A DNA stretch of 39,301 nt from Christensenellaceae bacterium (GCA_020025205.1 JAHHSO010000016.1:1-39301), one strand, 5' to 3'; counted from the first letter of the stretch, positions 1 through 8,430 are shown. Translations and numbers: made by a program. Notes: a model not told the origin generated them from the sequence alone.

Positions 1-123
1 GAGTGTCGGAAACGAAAAGGAGCGGACAAAGTACGCGACTATTTCGTTTTCCGGACAAAGAGGCGTTTAGTGCGGGAAAACAGCCCGGTTGAATCGCCCG
101 GGAGCGGTTAGTACAGAAGGAAA

Positions 124-146
124 CAGTCTTTAGACTGGGCTTTTTT
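124..146 (+). terminator. Probable intrinsic terminator of an upstream gene
   Basis: Short hairpin CAGTC-TTTA-GACTG (arms 124-128 and 133-137) followed by GGC and six T. It would end a transcript entering from the left edge. The rest of 1-226 holds no gene I can support. The direct repeat CGGACAAAG occurs at 24-32 and 52-60, and an imperfect inverted repeat of the CGGAAACGAAA type lies at about 7-17 and 43-54, so this stretch may be the 3' part of a structured transcript. Confidence 0.5.
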
Positions 147-226
147 CATTTTCATTCGATTGATTCGTAACCGCCCCGTAATCCCACGCTTTCCCACTTT
201 CATCAATCTGTGAGATCATAAAGCAA

Positions 227-261
227 GGACTCTGAAAACTCGGACAGAGTTTTCAGAGTCC
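227..261 (-). terminator. Hairpin terminator after the histidine kinase gene
   Basis: Perfect 15-bp inverted repeat: GGACTCTGAAAACTC at 227-241 and its complement at 247-261, with a 5-nt loop. It lies six bases beyond the kinase stop codon. The T-tract on the minus strand is weak (TTGCTTT), so termination may depend mainly on the long stem. It could work in both directions. Confidence 0.7.
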
Positions 262-266
262 CTTTA

Positions 267-2159
267 CTATAAAGCCGTTTTCTCGATTGAATGCGTCTTT
301 TTCGCGGTGTGCAGCGTAAAGCTAAAACGTGTGCCTTTTCCAAGCTCGCTTTCAACCGTCATTTCTTCGCCAAGCTGGCGCATGATCTCATAGGCAATGG
401 CCAGGCCAAGCCCCGTACCCTTGCTGTGATGGGATTTGTCCACCTTGTAGAAGCGGTCAAAGACGTGCGGCAGGTCGGCTTCGCTGATGCCTACACCGGT
501 ATCCGTAACGCTGATGCGGATGACGTCGCCCGAAAGCGCGGCGCTCAGCGTCACCATGCCGCCCTCTGGTGTGTACTTAAATGCATTATCCAGCAGCGCA
601 ATGAGCACCTGCTGGGTGCGATCGGGATTGCCGGTCACGTCAGGAAGCGTATCTGGAACATCATAGATGAATGTCTGCTGATAGTCCTCTGCATACGGGG
701 AATAGGTGTCCCGAATCAGATTCAGCATGGGCTTGGGAGAGAAGACGCTGCGTGCCATGGAGGCTGTTCCGCTTTGCAGGCGGGAAAGTTCCAGCATGTC
801 ATTAACCAGGCGGGAAAGGCGCATGGTTTCACGAAGCACAACATCATAGGTCTGTTGGCGCTGGGACTCCGTTTTAATCAGGCCGTCGCGCAAAGGCTCA
901 ATGAGCGCGCGCATGGCGGTGAGCGGAGTGCGCAATTCATGCGAAACATTGGCGACATAATCGCGGCGGGTTTGTTCCAAACGCTCAGAACTGGTGACAT
1001 CGGAGATAATACCCACGCAGCCGGCAGTCGTACCGTCCTGCTTATGCAGGGGAGACACAGAGACATGCAGGGCAACATCATCCTGCCAGATGGTTTTGCG
1101 CAGGGTTTCACCGGAAGTCAGCGCTTCGTCAAACATGGCAAACACATCCGGCGCTTTTTCACGCGCATTTTGTTCGTCCAGCCGGAGCAAATCGCAGACA
1201 GCTGGATTGATGAGCGTTGTTGATCCGGATGCGTCTACGGCAATGATGCCTTCAGACAGGCCGTTGATCAGACTCTGAAGCCGGTTGCGTTCCATTTCAA
1301 GGGAAGAAATGGTAGACCCCAGTTCGGAAGACAGATAGTTCAGCGCACTGCCCAATTCACCGAATTCGTCGTTGCTGGTATCATCTGCACGGACGCTGAG
1401 GTCACCCGAAGCCATGGTCAGTGCAACCGTGCGCATTCTGGCAACGGGGCGGGATACACGGGAAGCAAAGAAGAGCACCATCGGCAAAAGCAGAAGCGCC
1501 ACGGTGACAAGCGAGAGCATGATTGTATTGCTCAGTGCCTGCATGCCGCTCATAATTTCGGTCATGGACTGCGCCATGAACACGGCACCAACGACCTCGC
1601 CCATAAATCGGATGGGGAGAGCCACAGCAACCAGACGACCGTTCATAACTTCTTCACTGGAATCGGGCTGTTCTTCAATGATCAATCCCAGAGCATTGAG
1701 GGCAGTGGAATGCAGTATGGAAAATGGCGAGCGGCTGGAAGGGGTATTGAGATCTTCCATACTGCCCACATGCGTGGCAATCTGCCCGGAAAGCACCTGC
1801 GGAAGCATGGATTTGCTCAGCTTGGCCGGCAGCTTGCCGACCCGGCGGCCGTCAATCTGCTGGGTACGGATCAAGGTATCACCGTAAGTGTCCACCACCC
1901 AGACTGTCGCTTCCCACTGGGCAGTGCTTCTGCCGATGAGCGGCACAAGGTAGGCGGAGGACATCTCTCCGCGCAGACAGCTTTCAATATAGCCGGAGAT
2001 AATTTTTCCCTTGGGAATCAGATCGTCAATTTTATTCTGCGCAAAAAGACGCGGAGAGACGAGGTTATATATGGCTGTAATCAGCAGCGCGAAGAGCAGC
2101 ACGGTGCCATAAGCCAGCGCAAGGGCGCGGCGGAAGGAGGCGTTGTGCGTCTTTTTCAT
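267..2159 (-). CDS. Sensor histidine kinase, PhoR/WalK-like, with HAMP and PAS
   Basis: Membrane kinase of 630 residues that should autophosphorylate and pass phosphate to the regulator encoded just upstream. A first membrane helix lies at about residues 12-33, an extracytoplasmic sensor at 34-210, and a second helix at 212-233. HAMP follows, then a PAS region (about 290-395). The H-box has H407 in SHELRTPL, the N-box N525 in LLDNAFKYT, and the G boxes are DTGVGI (553-558) and GTGLGL (581-586). A longer reading starts at 2210, but the ATG at 2159 makes an ATGA overlap with the regulator stop and gives the usual basic N-terminus, so I chose it. The layout matches PhoR/ResE/WalK kinases. The signal sensed is unknown. 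Confidence 0.93.
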   Translation of the reverse strand: MKKTHNASFRRALALAYGTVLLFALLITAIYNLVSPRLFAQNKIDDLIPKGKIISGYIESCLRGEMSSAYLVPLIGRSTAQWEATVWVVDTYGDTLIRTQQIDGRRVGKLPAKLSKSMLPQVLSGQIATHVGSMEDLNTPSSRSPFSILHSTALNALGLIIEEQPDSSEEVMNGRLVAVALPIRFMGEVVGAVFMAQSMTEIMSGMQALSNTIMLSLVTVALLLLPMVLFFASRVSRPVARMRTVALTMASGDLSVRADDTSNDEFGELGSALNYLSSELGSTISSLEMERNRLQSLINGLSEGIIAVDASGSTTLINPAVCDLLRLDEQNAREKAPDVFAMFDEALTSGETLRKTIWQDDVALHVSVSPLHKQDGTTAGCVGIISDVTSSERLEQTRRDYVANVSHELRTPLTAMRALIEPLRDGLIKTESQRQQTYDVVLRETMRLSRLVNDMLELSRLQSGTASMARSVFSPKPMLNLIRDTYSPYAEDYQQTFIYDVPDTLPDVTGNPDRTQQVLIALLDNAFKYTPEGGMVTLSAALSGDVIRISVTDTGVGISEADLPHVFDRFYKVDKSHHSKGTGLGLAIAYEIMRQLGEEMTVESELGKGTRFSFTLHTAKKTHSIEKTAL

Positions 2160-2866
2160 GCTTCTGCCTCGAATTTGTAGCCGACGCCATAGACTGTGAT
2201 GATATCCCACGCGGTTCCCATTTCGGGGCAGGCAAGCTTCTGGCGCAGACGCTTGATGTGAGTATCCACGGTACGCGTATCCCCGAAGAAGTCATAGCCC
2301 CAGATGCGGGAAAGAATTTGTTCGCGGTCAAAAACACGGCCGGGATGACTGGCCAGCAGATAGAGCAGTTCAACCTCACGCGGCGTACAGGGAACTGACT
2401 GCCCGGCAAGTTTGACGCTGTAGCGCTCGGGCTGGATTTCAAGCGTACTGTATGTGAGGGTCGTGAGCTGCTCCTCGTGTCCGGTGTCCGGCGCTGCAGA
2501 TGTACGCCGCAAAACGGCCTTGATTCGGGAAACTACCTCGCGCGGGCTGAATGGCTTGACGATATAATCATCAGCGCCCATCTCAAGTCCAAGAATTCGA
2601 TCAATCTCTTCTCCGCGTGCGGTCAGCATGATGATGGGCAGCTGGCTGTCGCGCCGAACAGACTGGCAGACTTCCATGCCGGTCATGCCGGGCATCATCT
2701 GGTCCAGCAGCATCAAGTCGTAATGCTCCTTTTTGATCATTTCCAGAGCTTGTTTGCCGTCGTAAGCGGAGTCGTGCAAAAAATCTTCGTTGTCCAGATA
2801 TAGAGAAAGCGACTGATGGACAATAGGATCATCGTCACAAATCAGGATGCGGGTTGTTTTATTCAT
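2156..2866 (-). CDS. OmpR/PhoB-family response regulator
   Basis: DNA-binding regulator of 236 residues. The receiver domain has acidic residues D11/D12, phospho-acceptor D55 (LMLLDQMMPG), T82 and K104. The C-terminal winged helix ends in the typical DTHIKRLRQK and ITVYGVGYKF segments. It shares an ATGA overlap with the downstream kinase gene, so the pair is translationally coupled. A GAGGTGA ribosome site precedes the ATG. Only 68 bp separate it from the end of the GH127-family gene on the same strand, and I see no terminator between them, so partial co-transcription is possible. PhoP, ResD and WalR relatives look alike, so no symbol is given. Confidence 0.93.
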   Translation of the reverse strand: MNKTTRILICDDDPIVHQSLSLYLDNEDFLHDSAYDGKQALEMIKKEHYDLMLLDQMMPGMTGMEVCQSVRRDSQLPIIMLTARGEEIDRILGLEMGADDYIVKPFSPREVVSRIKAVLRRTSAAPDTGHEEQLTTLTYSTLEIQPERYSVKLAGQSVPCTPREVELLYLLASHPGRVFDREQILSRIWGYDFFGDTRTVDTHIKRLRQKLACPEMGTAWDIITVYGVGYKFEAEA

Positions 2867-2934
2867 TGCTGGTCACCTCTATGATACAGTATAACCGCAG
2901 GATGCGGCAGAATTGTGAAATGGAATGGAAAATT

Positions 2935-4758
2935 TCAGATCATTGGCAGAACGGCCAGCCGAATGGCTGCTTTAGCATACGGAACAAGCTCCGCCTCGAA
3001 CGCTTCGCCTATATCTTCCAGATCGATGGGCGGCTGATCGCAGCTGGCACCGCGCATCCCCCAGCCTGGCAATTTGGCAGCGCGCACATGGAGAATGCCG
3101 TGATCGTCTGCCGTCATCTGTTCGCCGACAAGAGCCGCGGCAAAGTTATTCTCGGCGCACAGACCGTCTGCGGTGGTCTTGGGGGCGTAGACATACGTGA
3201 TGGGGCCGCGCGTTACGCTGACCGCCTGATGGAAGCAGGTGGTTGTCTTGATGGACATAGGCAATGTCAGAAGAATTTCATCGCCATCATGCCATTCACG
3301 GTTAAGTGTCAAAAATTCGCCGGCCGCAGCGGACAAAATCTCACCATCCACTGCTGCCGAAGCACCTTTAGCCCATGCTGGAATGCGCAGACGCAACGGA
3401 AAAGCTGTGTTTTCGCTCACGTGTACGCTGATGCGGATACTGCCGCCTTGCGGATAATTGCCAGACACACGAAGACGAACAGTGGCTCCCTGAAGGCGAT
3501 AGCGGACGGTACAGGGCGCATAGCTCATGACGCACAGGCCGTCATCACGGGAAAGCAGAAACTGATGCTGAATGAAGCGCGGCCATGCGCCCATCAGCGC
3601 ACAGAGGGCATCACCATCTTCGACGGAGAAGAGGTTTGCAGCTTCACCACACAGCGGGAAACGCTCCGCACGAGAGAGAAGCACCTGATTAGCCTGCTGA
3701 ACGGGCTGCACACTGTGTCCATCTGGCGCAAAAAAGGCATCGACGGCATTATACATGAGGGATTCCAGCTGATCGGCGCTGTTTTCGCCGCCATTGCAGG
3801 ATAACAGTGTTTCCAGAGAAGCGGCCAGTTCGCAGACGCTGACGGCGCTGACACCGCGGCTGGGGTGTGTGCCAGCCAGAAGCGGATCGGCGGTAATGCC
3901 GCCGCATACGGCACCATGTGCCTTGTTCAGGCGAGCAAGGCCGACTTCCGGCGCGGACATATGTTTGCCCGAGCCGGTCAGAATGCCGCACAGAGCGCTG
4001 GTGCGCAAACCTTCGCAGAGATTGGCACCGGAAGCCATACGCACCAGATGATGGGTATACCCTTCGTCGTCTTCATTGGACAACGCAGCCAGCAGCTCCT
4101 CGGCCGAAGCGGTGCGGGAGATGGGCGAACGGTACGGAAAGGCGTGGAACAAAGAGGTATAGTCTGCGCCCTGGCGCTCCAACAGTGTCAGAACGGGGAG
4201 AATGGCTTTCTGCCCAGTCACATTGTACAGGAATAAACCCGCTTCCAGGGTATCGGCGGTATGCGCGGCATCCTCTGCGGACAGATGACAGACCTCCAGC
4301 GTATTGCGGAGATATTTCATATAACGCAGCATGAAAGTGAGAATGTGCTTGTCGGCGTTCATGGTATAAGCCGCGGTCAGCGCACGAAGCATACGACCGC
4401 GCGCGGCAAAAGTTTCACCTTGTGCGCCGAAACTCCCGTCTTCCCGCTGCGAAGAGACGACAAGGCTGCACAGGCGCAGCGCTTCACGGGTGAGTTCTTC
4501 ATCGCCCAGCAGTGCGCCGGTCAGCAGCATGGCTTCCAGCAGGTTAGGCGCATGCATCCCGCCGCCCAGCGTGCCGCCGAACCAGACGCTTTCAGCGCCG
4601 GCTTCCGGAAACAGGGAAGCACAGCGGGATAAAAGACCGCTGCGCAGGGCAATCAGGCGGTCGCGCATATCATCTCTGGCAGAAATGGCGCCAAGAGGCA
4701 GGGGCGCAAATTGGCTGGGAGCAAGCGGGGCACGGGCAAAAAACGTGCGAGTCAGCAT
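2935..4758 (-). CDS. Divergent GH127-family (DUF1680) glycoside hydrolase-like protein
   Basis: Cytoplasmic-looking protein of 607 residues with no signal peptide. An (alpha/alpha) barrel-like N-terminal two thirds is followed by the characteristic beta domain of the beta-L-arabinofuranosidase family (LRLRIPAWAKGA, EFLTLNREWHDGDEI, SVTRGPITYVYAP). Family enzymes use a cysteine nucleophile and a zinc site built from an E-x-C motif and a CC pair. By eye the E-x-C region reads SVCELAAS and the CC-P-P-N region reads DALCALMG, so the glutamate and the double cysteine are not evident. Activity is therefore uncertain. The ATG at 4758 has an AGGAGGG site eight bases upstream; an earlier ATG at 4785 lacks one. 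The gene is divergent from the branching enzyme. Confidence 0.8.
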   Translation of the reverse strand: MLTRTFFARAPLAPSQFAPLPLGAISARDDMRDRLIALRSGLLSRCASLFPEAGAESVWFGGTLGGGMHAPNLLEAMLLTGALLGDEELTREALRLCSLVVSSQREDGSFGAQGETFAARGRMLRALTAAYTMNADKHILTFMLRYMKYLRNTLEVCHLSAEDAAHTADTLEAGLFLYNVTGQKAILPVLTLLERQGADYTSLFHAFPYRSPISRTASAEELLAALSNEDDEGYTHHLVRMASGANLCEGLRTSALCGILTGSGKHMSAPEVGLARLNKAHGAVCGGITADPLLAGTHPSRGVSAVSVCELAASLETLLSCNGGENSADQLESLMYNAVDAFFAPDGHSVQPVQQANQVLLSRAERFPLCGEAANLFSVEDGDALCALMGAWPRFIQHQFLLSRDDGLCVMSYAPCTVRYRLQGATVRLRVSGNYPQGGSIRISVHVSENTAFPLRLRIPAWAKGASAAVDGEILSAAAGEFLTLNREWHDGDEILLTLPMSIKTTTCFHQAVSVTRGPITYVYAPKTTADGLCAENNFAAALVGEQMTADDHGILHVRAAKLPGWGMRGASCDQPPIDLEDIGEAFEAELVPYAKAAIRLAVLPMI

Positions 4759-4948
4759 GTAAAACCCTCCTTTGAGGTGATTCATCTTGTCAAGGTTTTC
4801 TGTTCTTTGAGTATAAAATAGCGATCCTAATCATTCCATTATAGTTTACATCGTGTACGTCCGCACGTCAACCATTGCAGGGGACCTTTATTTTGGAAGT
4901 ATTTCCATAGGAACGAAAAGCGGCCGGCTGAATGATTGTACAAAGGTG

Positions 4949-4977
4949 TTGAAAACAGAGGAAAAAAGAGGTACAAT
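4949..4977 (+). promoter_or_regulatory. Sigma-A type promoter of the branching enzyme gene
   Basis: TTGAAA at 4949-4954 and TACAAT at 4972-4977 with a 17-bp spacer, about 36 bp ahead of the start codon. It lies in the divergent region 4759-5013, where the minus-strand promoter of the GH127-family gene must also sit. I could not pick that one with confidence. Confidence 0.75.
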
Positions 4978-5013
4978 TATATTATGAAAAGAAAGAGCGG
5001 GAGGAGCTTTTTT

Positions 5014-7044
5014 ATGCCAGAGAAAGCGAAACGGCCTGTACACAGGCTCAAAATTCTGATGGACGATTCCAATCTCGCTGCGTTTGAAGGCGATTTGAAC
5101 GAACGGGTGCGCTATTTTAAGCAGCGTAAGCGGGAGCTTCTTACATCAGGTCAGAAGCTTTCAGATTTTGCCAGTGGCCATCTCTATTATGGCTTTCACA
5201 AACATAAGGGCGGCTGGGTCTACCGCGAGTGGGCACCGGGTGCTACGGCCATGCACCTGATCGGCGATTTTAACGGCTGGAACAGAGAAAGCCATCCGAT
5301 GCACGCTGTTGGTGATGGCAATTGGGAAATTGAGATTCCCGGCGTGCGCACGCTTCGCCATCGTTCCCGCGTAAAAGTGGCTGTGACAAGCGCACGCGGT
5401 ACGGAAGATCGTATCCCGCTGTACGCCACATATGTCATACAAGATGAGAAGACGCATAACTTCAGCGCAGCAATCTGGAATCCGCACAGACCTTTTGAAT
5501 GGACGGATCAGAAATTCCGCCCCAAGAAGAATGTGCCGCCTCTCATTTATGAAGCACACGTCGGCATGGCCACGGAAGAGGAACGCGTTGGCACCTATCT
5601 TGAGTTCATGCGCGATATGCTGCCCCGCATCAAGAAGGATGGCTACAATACTGTTCAGCTGATGGCGATTATGGAACATCCGTATTATGCGTCATTTGGC
5701 TATCAGGTATCCAACTTCTTTGCGGCTTCTTCCTGGTATGGCACGCCTGATGACCTCAAGGCCCTCGTCAATGAGGCTCACCGCCTTGGGCTGTCAGTGC
5801 TTCTGGATTTGGTGCATTCTCATGCGGTGAAAAATACGGCTGAGGGTATCAATGGCTTTGACGGCCGCGATGATCAGTTCTTTAAAGAAGGCCATGCAGG
5901 CGATCACCCCGCGTGGGGATCAAAGGTCTTTGATTATGGGAAAAATGGCGTTGTGCATTTTCTCCTGTCCAATATTCGTTTCTGGATGGAAGAGTATCAC
6001 TTTGATGGCTTCCGCTTTGATGGCGTTACCAGCATGATTTATCTGGATCATGGACTGGGCAGCGCGTTTACGGATTACAAACAGTATTTTTCCATGAATA
6101 CGGATGTACAGGCCGTTGCCTACCTCCAGCTGGCCACCGAGCTGACGCATGAGCTTAAACGCGGTGCGTTATGCATTGCTGAAGAGATGAGCGGCATGCC
6201 GGGAATGTGTGTACCTGTCAAGGATGGAGGCATCGGCTTTGACTACCGCCTGAGCATGGGTCTGCCGGACTTCTTTATCAAAACCATCAAAGAAAAAGAA
6301 GACGGCCATTGGGATATGGGGCGCATGTATTACGAACTGATTTCCCGCCGCCCCAATGAGAAAAACATCGCTTATGCGGAAAGTCACGATCAGGCACTCG
6401 TTGGAGATAAGACCATCATGTTCCGATTGGCCGATAAGGAAATGTACTGGGGCATGAACCGCGGTTATGAGAACATGATTGTGGAGCGTGCCGTTGCACT
6501 GCACAAGATGATTCGCCTAGTCACCATTGCAGCAGGTGGAGAAGGCTATCTGAATTTCATGGGCAACGAGTTTGGTCATCCCGAATGGATTGATTTCCCG
6601 CGCGAGGGCAACGGCTGGAGCTTTGCTCATGCGCGGCGGCTGTGGTCGCTGGCGGAAAACGGTTATCTGCGTTATGAGCTTCTGGGAAACTTTGATAAGG
6701 CGATGATCGAGCTTGTGAAGAAGTATAAAGTGCTTGAGGCCGGAATGCCGCGCTGCCTTCGTCAGCACGAGGACGACCAGCTGCTGGCTTTTGAAAAGGC
6801 AGGCTGTATCTTTGCATTCAACTTCCATCCAACCCGTTCTCAAAATGCCATGTTCATCCCTGTGACGGAGCTGGGCGACTATGAAGTTGTGCTCTCTTCG
6901 GATGACAAGGCTTTCGGCGGCTATCAGAACATTGATAAATCTGTTGTGTATCACACATGGGCACATGCGCCTCAGATGGGCGATGGGTTTGTGATCTATC
7001 TGCCGGCTCGAACAGCGGTTGTGCTTCGCAAAGTGGAATCCTAA
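5014..7044 (+). CDS. glgB: 1,4-alpha-glucan (glycogen) branching enzyme, GH13_8 type
   Basis: Enzyme of 676 residues that cuts alpha-1,4-glucan chains and re-attaches them as alpha-1,6 branches. An N-terminal CBM48 module (GGWVYREWAPGA, GDFNGWN, about 60-150) precedes the GH13 barrel. Catalytic residues should be D336 (GFRFDGV), E390 (CIAEEMSGMP) and D459 (AESHDQ). The barrel reads YASFGYQVSNFF and DLVHSHAVKN, the pattern of eukaryotic and Bacteroides-like branching enzymes rather than of E. coli GlgB. The ATG at 5014 has GGGAGGAGC upstream; longer readings extend into the promoter. No other glycogen gene lies in the window, so it is a stand-alone unit closed by a terminator. Confidence 0.93.
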   Translation: MPEKAKRPVHRLKILMDDSNLAAFEGDLNERVRYFKQRKRELLTSGQKLSDFASGHLYYGFHKHKGGWVYREWAPGATAMHLIGDFNGWNRESHPMHAVGDGNWEIEIPGVRTLRHRSRVKVAVTSARGTEDRIPLYATYVIQDEKTHNFSAAIWNPHRPFEWTDQKFRPKKNVPPLIYEAHVGMATEEERVGTYLEFMRDMLPRIKKDGYNTVQLMAIMEHPYYASFGYQVSNFFAASSWYGTPDDLKALVNEAHRLGLSVLLDLVHSHAVKNTAEGINGFDGRDDQFFKEGHAGDHPAWGSKVFDYGKNGVVHFLLSNIRFWMEEYHFDGFRFDGVTSMIYLDHGLGSAFTDYKQYFSMNTDVQAVAYLQLATELTHELKRGALCIAEEMSGMPGMCVPVKDGGIGFDYRLSMGLPDFFIKTIKEKEDGHWDMGRMYYELISRRPNEKNIAYAESHDQALVGDKTIMFRLADKEMYWGMNRGYENMIVERAVALHKMIRLVTIAAGGEGYLNFMGNEFGHPEWIDFPREGNGWSFAHARRLWSLAENGYLRYELLGNFDKAMIELVKKYKVLEAGMPRCLRQHEDDQLLAFEKAGCIFAFNFHPTRSQNAMFIPVTELGDYEVVLSSDDKAFGGYQNIDKSVVYHTWAHAPQMGDGFVIYLPARTAVVLRKVES

Positions 7045-7055
7045 CGAAGACAGTC

Positions 7056-7106
7056 AAAGCAGACAAACACTTCTTTTGAATAAAAAGGAGCGGTTTGTCT
7101 GCTTTT
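7056..7106 (+). terminator. Intrinsic terminator after the branching enzyme gene
   Basis: Perfect 13-bp arms AAAGCAGACAAAC (7056-7068) and its complement (7093-7105), followed by a T-rich tail. The A-rich 5' side suggests it could work in both directions. Confidence 0.9.
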
Positions 7107-7117
7107 AATATGTCAGG

Positions 7118-7147
7118 TTGAAAAAAGTGTCTTGATTCTGATATAAT
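7118..7147 (+). promoter_or_regulatory. Promoter for the pyridoxal/HMP kinase gene
   Basis: TTGAAA (7118-7123) and TATAAT (7142-7147), spacer 18 bp. The implied start near 7154 gives a leader of about 330 nt before the start codon at 7487. Confidence 0.7.
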
Positions 7148-7149
7148 AA

Positions 7150-7486
7150 AGAGCGTTTGCCAGAAGCGTTCAAATGATCGCTCTGCTTCGATTGCGCGGA
7201 TAAAAGTATCGGTCAGGCGGCTTTGAAAGTTCTTTGCGGGGGATCAGAAAACACATGTTTTAACAGGATGCTTCAAGCGCTTTAAAATTGTTTTCTGGTC
7301 CTCATTTTCATGGATGATGATTTTCAGTCTATCTTATTATGGTTTGCGGATTGAGAAAACGATACTTTACATATTGGCCTTGTCCGTGATTGCGGAGCTG
7401 CCAGCGATCGTTCAGCGGCTTCACTGTTGATCACAAAATGGAAATCCGAGGATTTGGCGGCCAGTGCCGCAGGAGGTTTCAATCAT
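7150..7486 (+). other. Long structured leader without a recognised gene
   Basis: No supportable ORF lies here. Two hairpins are visible. One has arms AGAGCG (7150-7155) and CGCTCT (7179-7184). The larger one has arms 7241-7252 (GGATCAGAAAAC) and 7290-7301 (GTTTTCTGGTCC), twelve pairs with one G-U, extended inside by TTTTAA/TTAAAA. I could not match it to a known riboswitch class, in particular not to the TPP consensus. Confidence 0.45.
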
Positions 7487-8218
7487 ATGCAGGTGCTTTT
7501 GTTGGGAGATATTACGGGGAAAAGTCGTGTCGGCATCCGAATGCTTACCCATGTGCTGGAAGAGGCTGGGCACGAGGTGCTGGCGCTTCCAACGGCGCTG
7601 GTCTCCAACATGCTCAATATGGGGCGGGCTGAAAAGCTGGATACGACTGAGTATCTGCTGCGCACATTGGAGATCTGGGAGAAAATGGATGTCAGGTATG
7701 AATGCGCATATATCGGTTATGTGACGGGCATCCATCAGGCTGAAATCCTGTGCGGGCTGGCGGACAGGATGCGTAAAAAGGGTATCCGCGTGGTGGTGGA
7801 TCCGATTCTTGGGGACAACGGGACGATATACCGATCAATGACGCAGGAGCAAGTGCTGGGCATGAAGCGGCTGACGGAGCATGCTGACATCATAACGCCT
7901 AATCTCACGGAGGCCTGTCTGCTGGCCGGAACGGCAGACACAGACGGGATGAAGGCACTTTTGAAGCTGGCTGAAACGGGAAAGCAGGTGGTTATCACGT
8001 CCGCAAAGGACGAACAGAAAAACGATGCCGTGCTTTGCTGGGACGGGCGGAAAGCTTTTTCTGTGCCGTTCAAGCGCGTGCCAGGCACGCATTGGGGAAC
8101 GGGGGATCGCTTCTGCGCGCTGCTGATGGATGCTTTGGGATCAGGAAAGACGTTGGAAAAAGCCGTACAGGAGGCCAGCGACGGTGTGGCGCGTGTGCTT
8201 TGTGAAAATAATCGTTGA
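7487..8218 (+). CDS. PfkB-fold pyridoxal/hydroxymethylpyrimidine kinase-like protein
   Basis: Cytoplasmic ATP-dependent kinase of 243 residues, most like pyridoxal kinase (PdxY/PdxK) in the ribokinase superfamily, which makes pyridoxal 5'-phosphate. Features are the N-terminal strand ending in GDITGKSRVG, ALPTALVSN, a nucleotide/metal segment VVDPILGDNG, NLTEACLLAG, and the anion hole with catalytic aspartate in GTGDRF. HMP kinase (ThiD) is the main alternative; DPILGDNG and GTGDRF favour the pyridoxal type. The ATG at 7487 follows GCAGGAGG, whereas the ORF opens earlier at 7427 without a good site. The stop codon overlaps the -35 box of the next promoter. Confidence 0.8.
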   Translation: MQVLLLGDITGKSRVGIRMLTHVLEEAGHEVLALPTALVSNMLNMGRAEKLDTTEYLLRTLEIWEKMDVRYECAYIGYVTGIHQAEILCGLADRMRKKGIRVVVDPILGDNGTIYRSMTQEQVLGMKRLTEHADIITPNLTEACLLAGTADTDGMKALLKLAETGKQVVITSAKDEQKNDAVLCWDGRKAFSVPFKRVPGTHWGTGDRFCALLMDALGSGKTLEKAVQEASDGVARVLCENNR

Positions 8219-8243
8219 CAGTGATTGACAAAGCAGATATAAT
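8215..8243 (+). promoter_or_regulatory. Consensus promoter of the fluoride-riboswitch transcript
   Basis: TTGACA at 8215-8220 and TATAAT at 8238-8243 with an ideal 17-bp spacer. The -35 box overlaps the stop codon of the kinase gene. The start point near 8250 places the riboswitch at the 5' end of the transcript. Confidence 0.9.
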
Positions 8244-8263
8244 CATGAAGAAAATCGAAAAAA

Positions 8264-8316
8264 GGGAATGAAGTTCTCCCAGGGAAATCCGAACCGCTTT
8301 CAAGCTGATGACTTCT
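8264..8316 (+). ncRNA. Fluoride riboswitch aptamer (crcB motif)
   Basis: The stretch fits the fluoride aptamer: P1 pairs GGGA with UCCC around an AUGAAGUU loop (8264-8280), followed by an A-rich joining region, a small GCU-UUCA-AGC hairpin, and the conserved 3' segment CUGAUGACUUCUGC. The diagnostic pseudoknot is present: GAAGU of the first loop (8270-8274) complements ACUUC (8311-8315). An intrinsic terminator uses the same 3' bases, so fluoride binding should prevent termination and switch the antiporter gene on. The class is established; the assignment here is by eye. Confidence 0.9.
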
Positions 8317-8345
8317 GCCATTACGCAGAAACTATCGGCTTTTTT
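8303..8345 (+). terminator. Riboswitch expression-platform terminator
   Basis: The stem pairs AGCTGAT (8303-8309) with ATCGGCT (8334-8340) and TTCTGC (8313-8318) with GCAGAA (8325-8330), loop CATTAC, then a run of T (8341-8345). The 5' arm includes the pseudoknot strand of the aptamer, so the two folds exclude each other. Confidence 0.88.
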
Positions 8346-8430
8346 GTTTGTCCGGCACATGGTCAGAATCAGCTGGAATGAGGATGAACCGAAGGGGAGA
8401 AGGCGGGAAAATTCCCGCAGAAAGGAACAT

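Noticed and set aside
1..111. Open frame from the left edge to a TAG, about 36 codons
   Set aside because: Too short and basic without recognisable family; other frames are also open for a while, so a gene end cannot be claimed.
291..1223. Plus-strand frame of 310 codons
   Set aside because: Antisense to the histidine kinase, which has complete catalytic motifs.
7150..7486. TPP riboswitch ahead of the kinase
   Set aside because: The CUGAGA and related conserved blocks of the TPP aptamer are not found.
8308..8430. Upstream start for the antiporter
   Set aside because: It lies in the riboswitch and terminator; the ATG at 8431 has a ribosome site and the family N-terminus.
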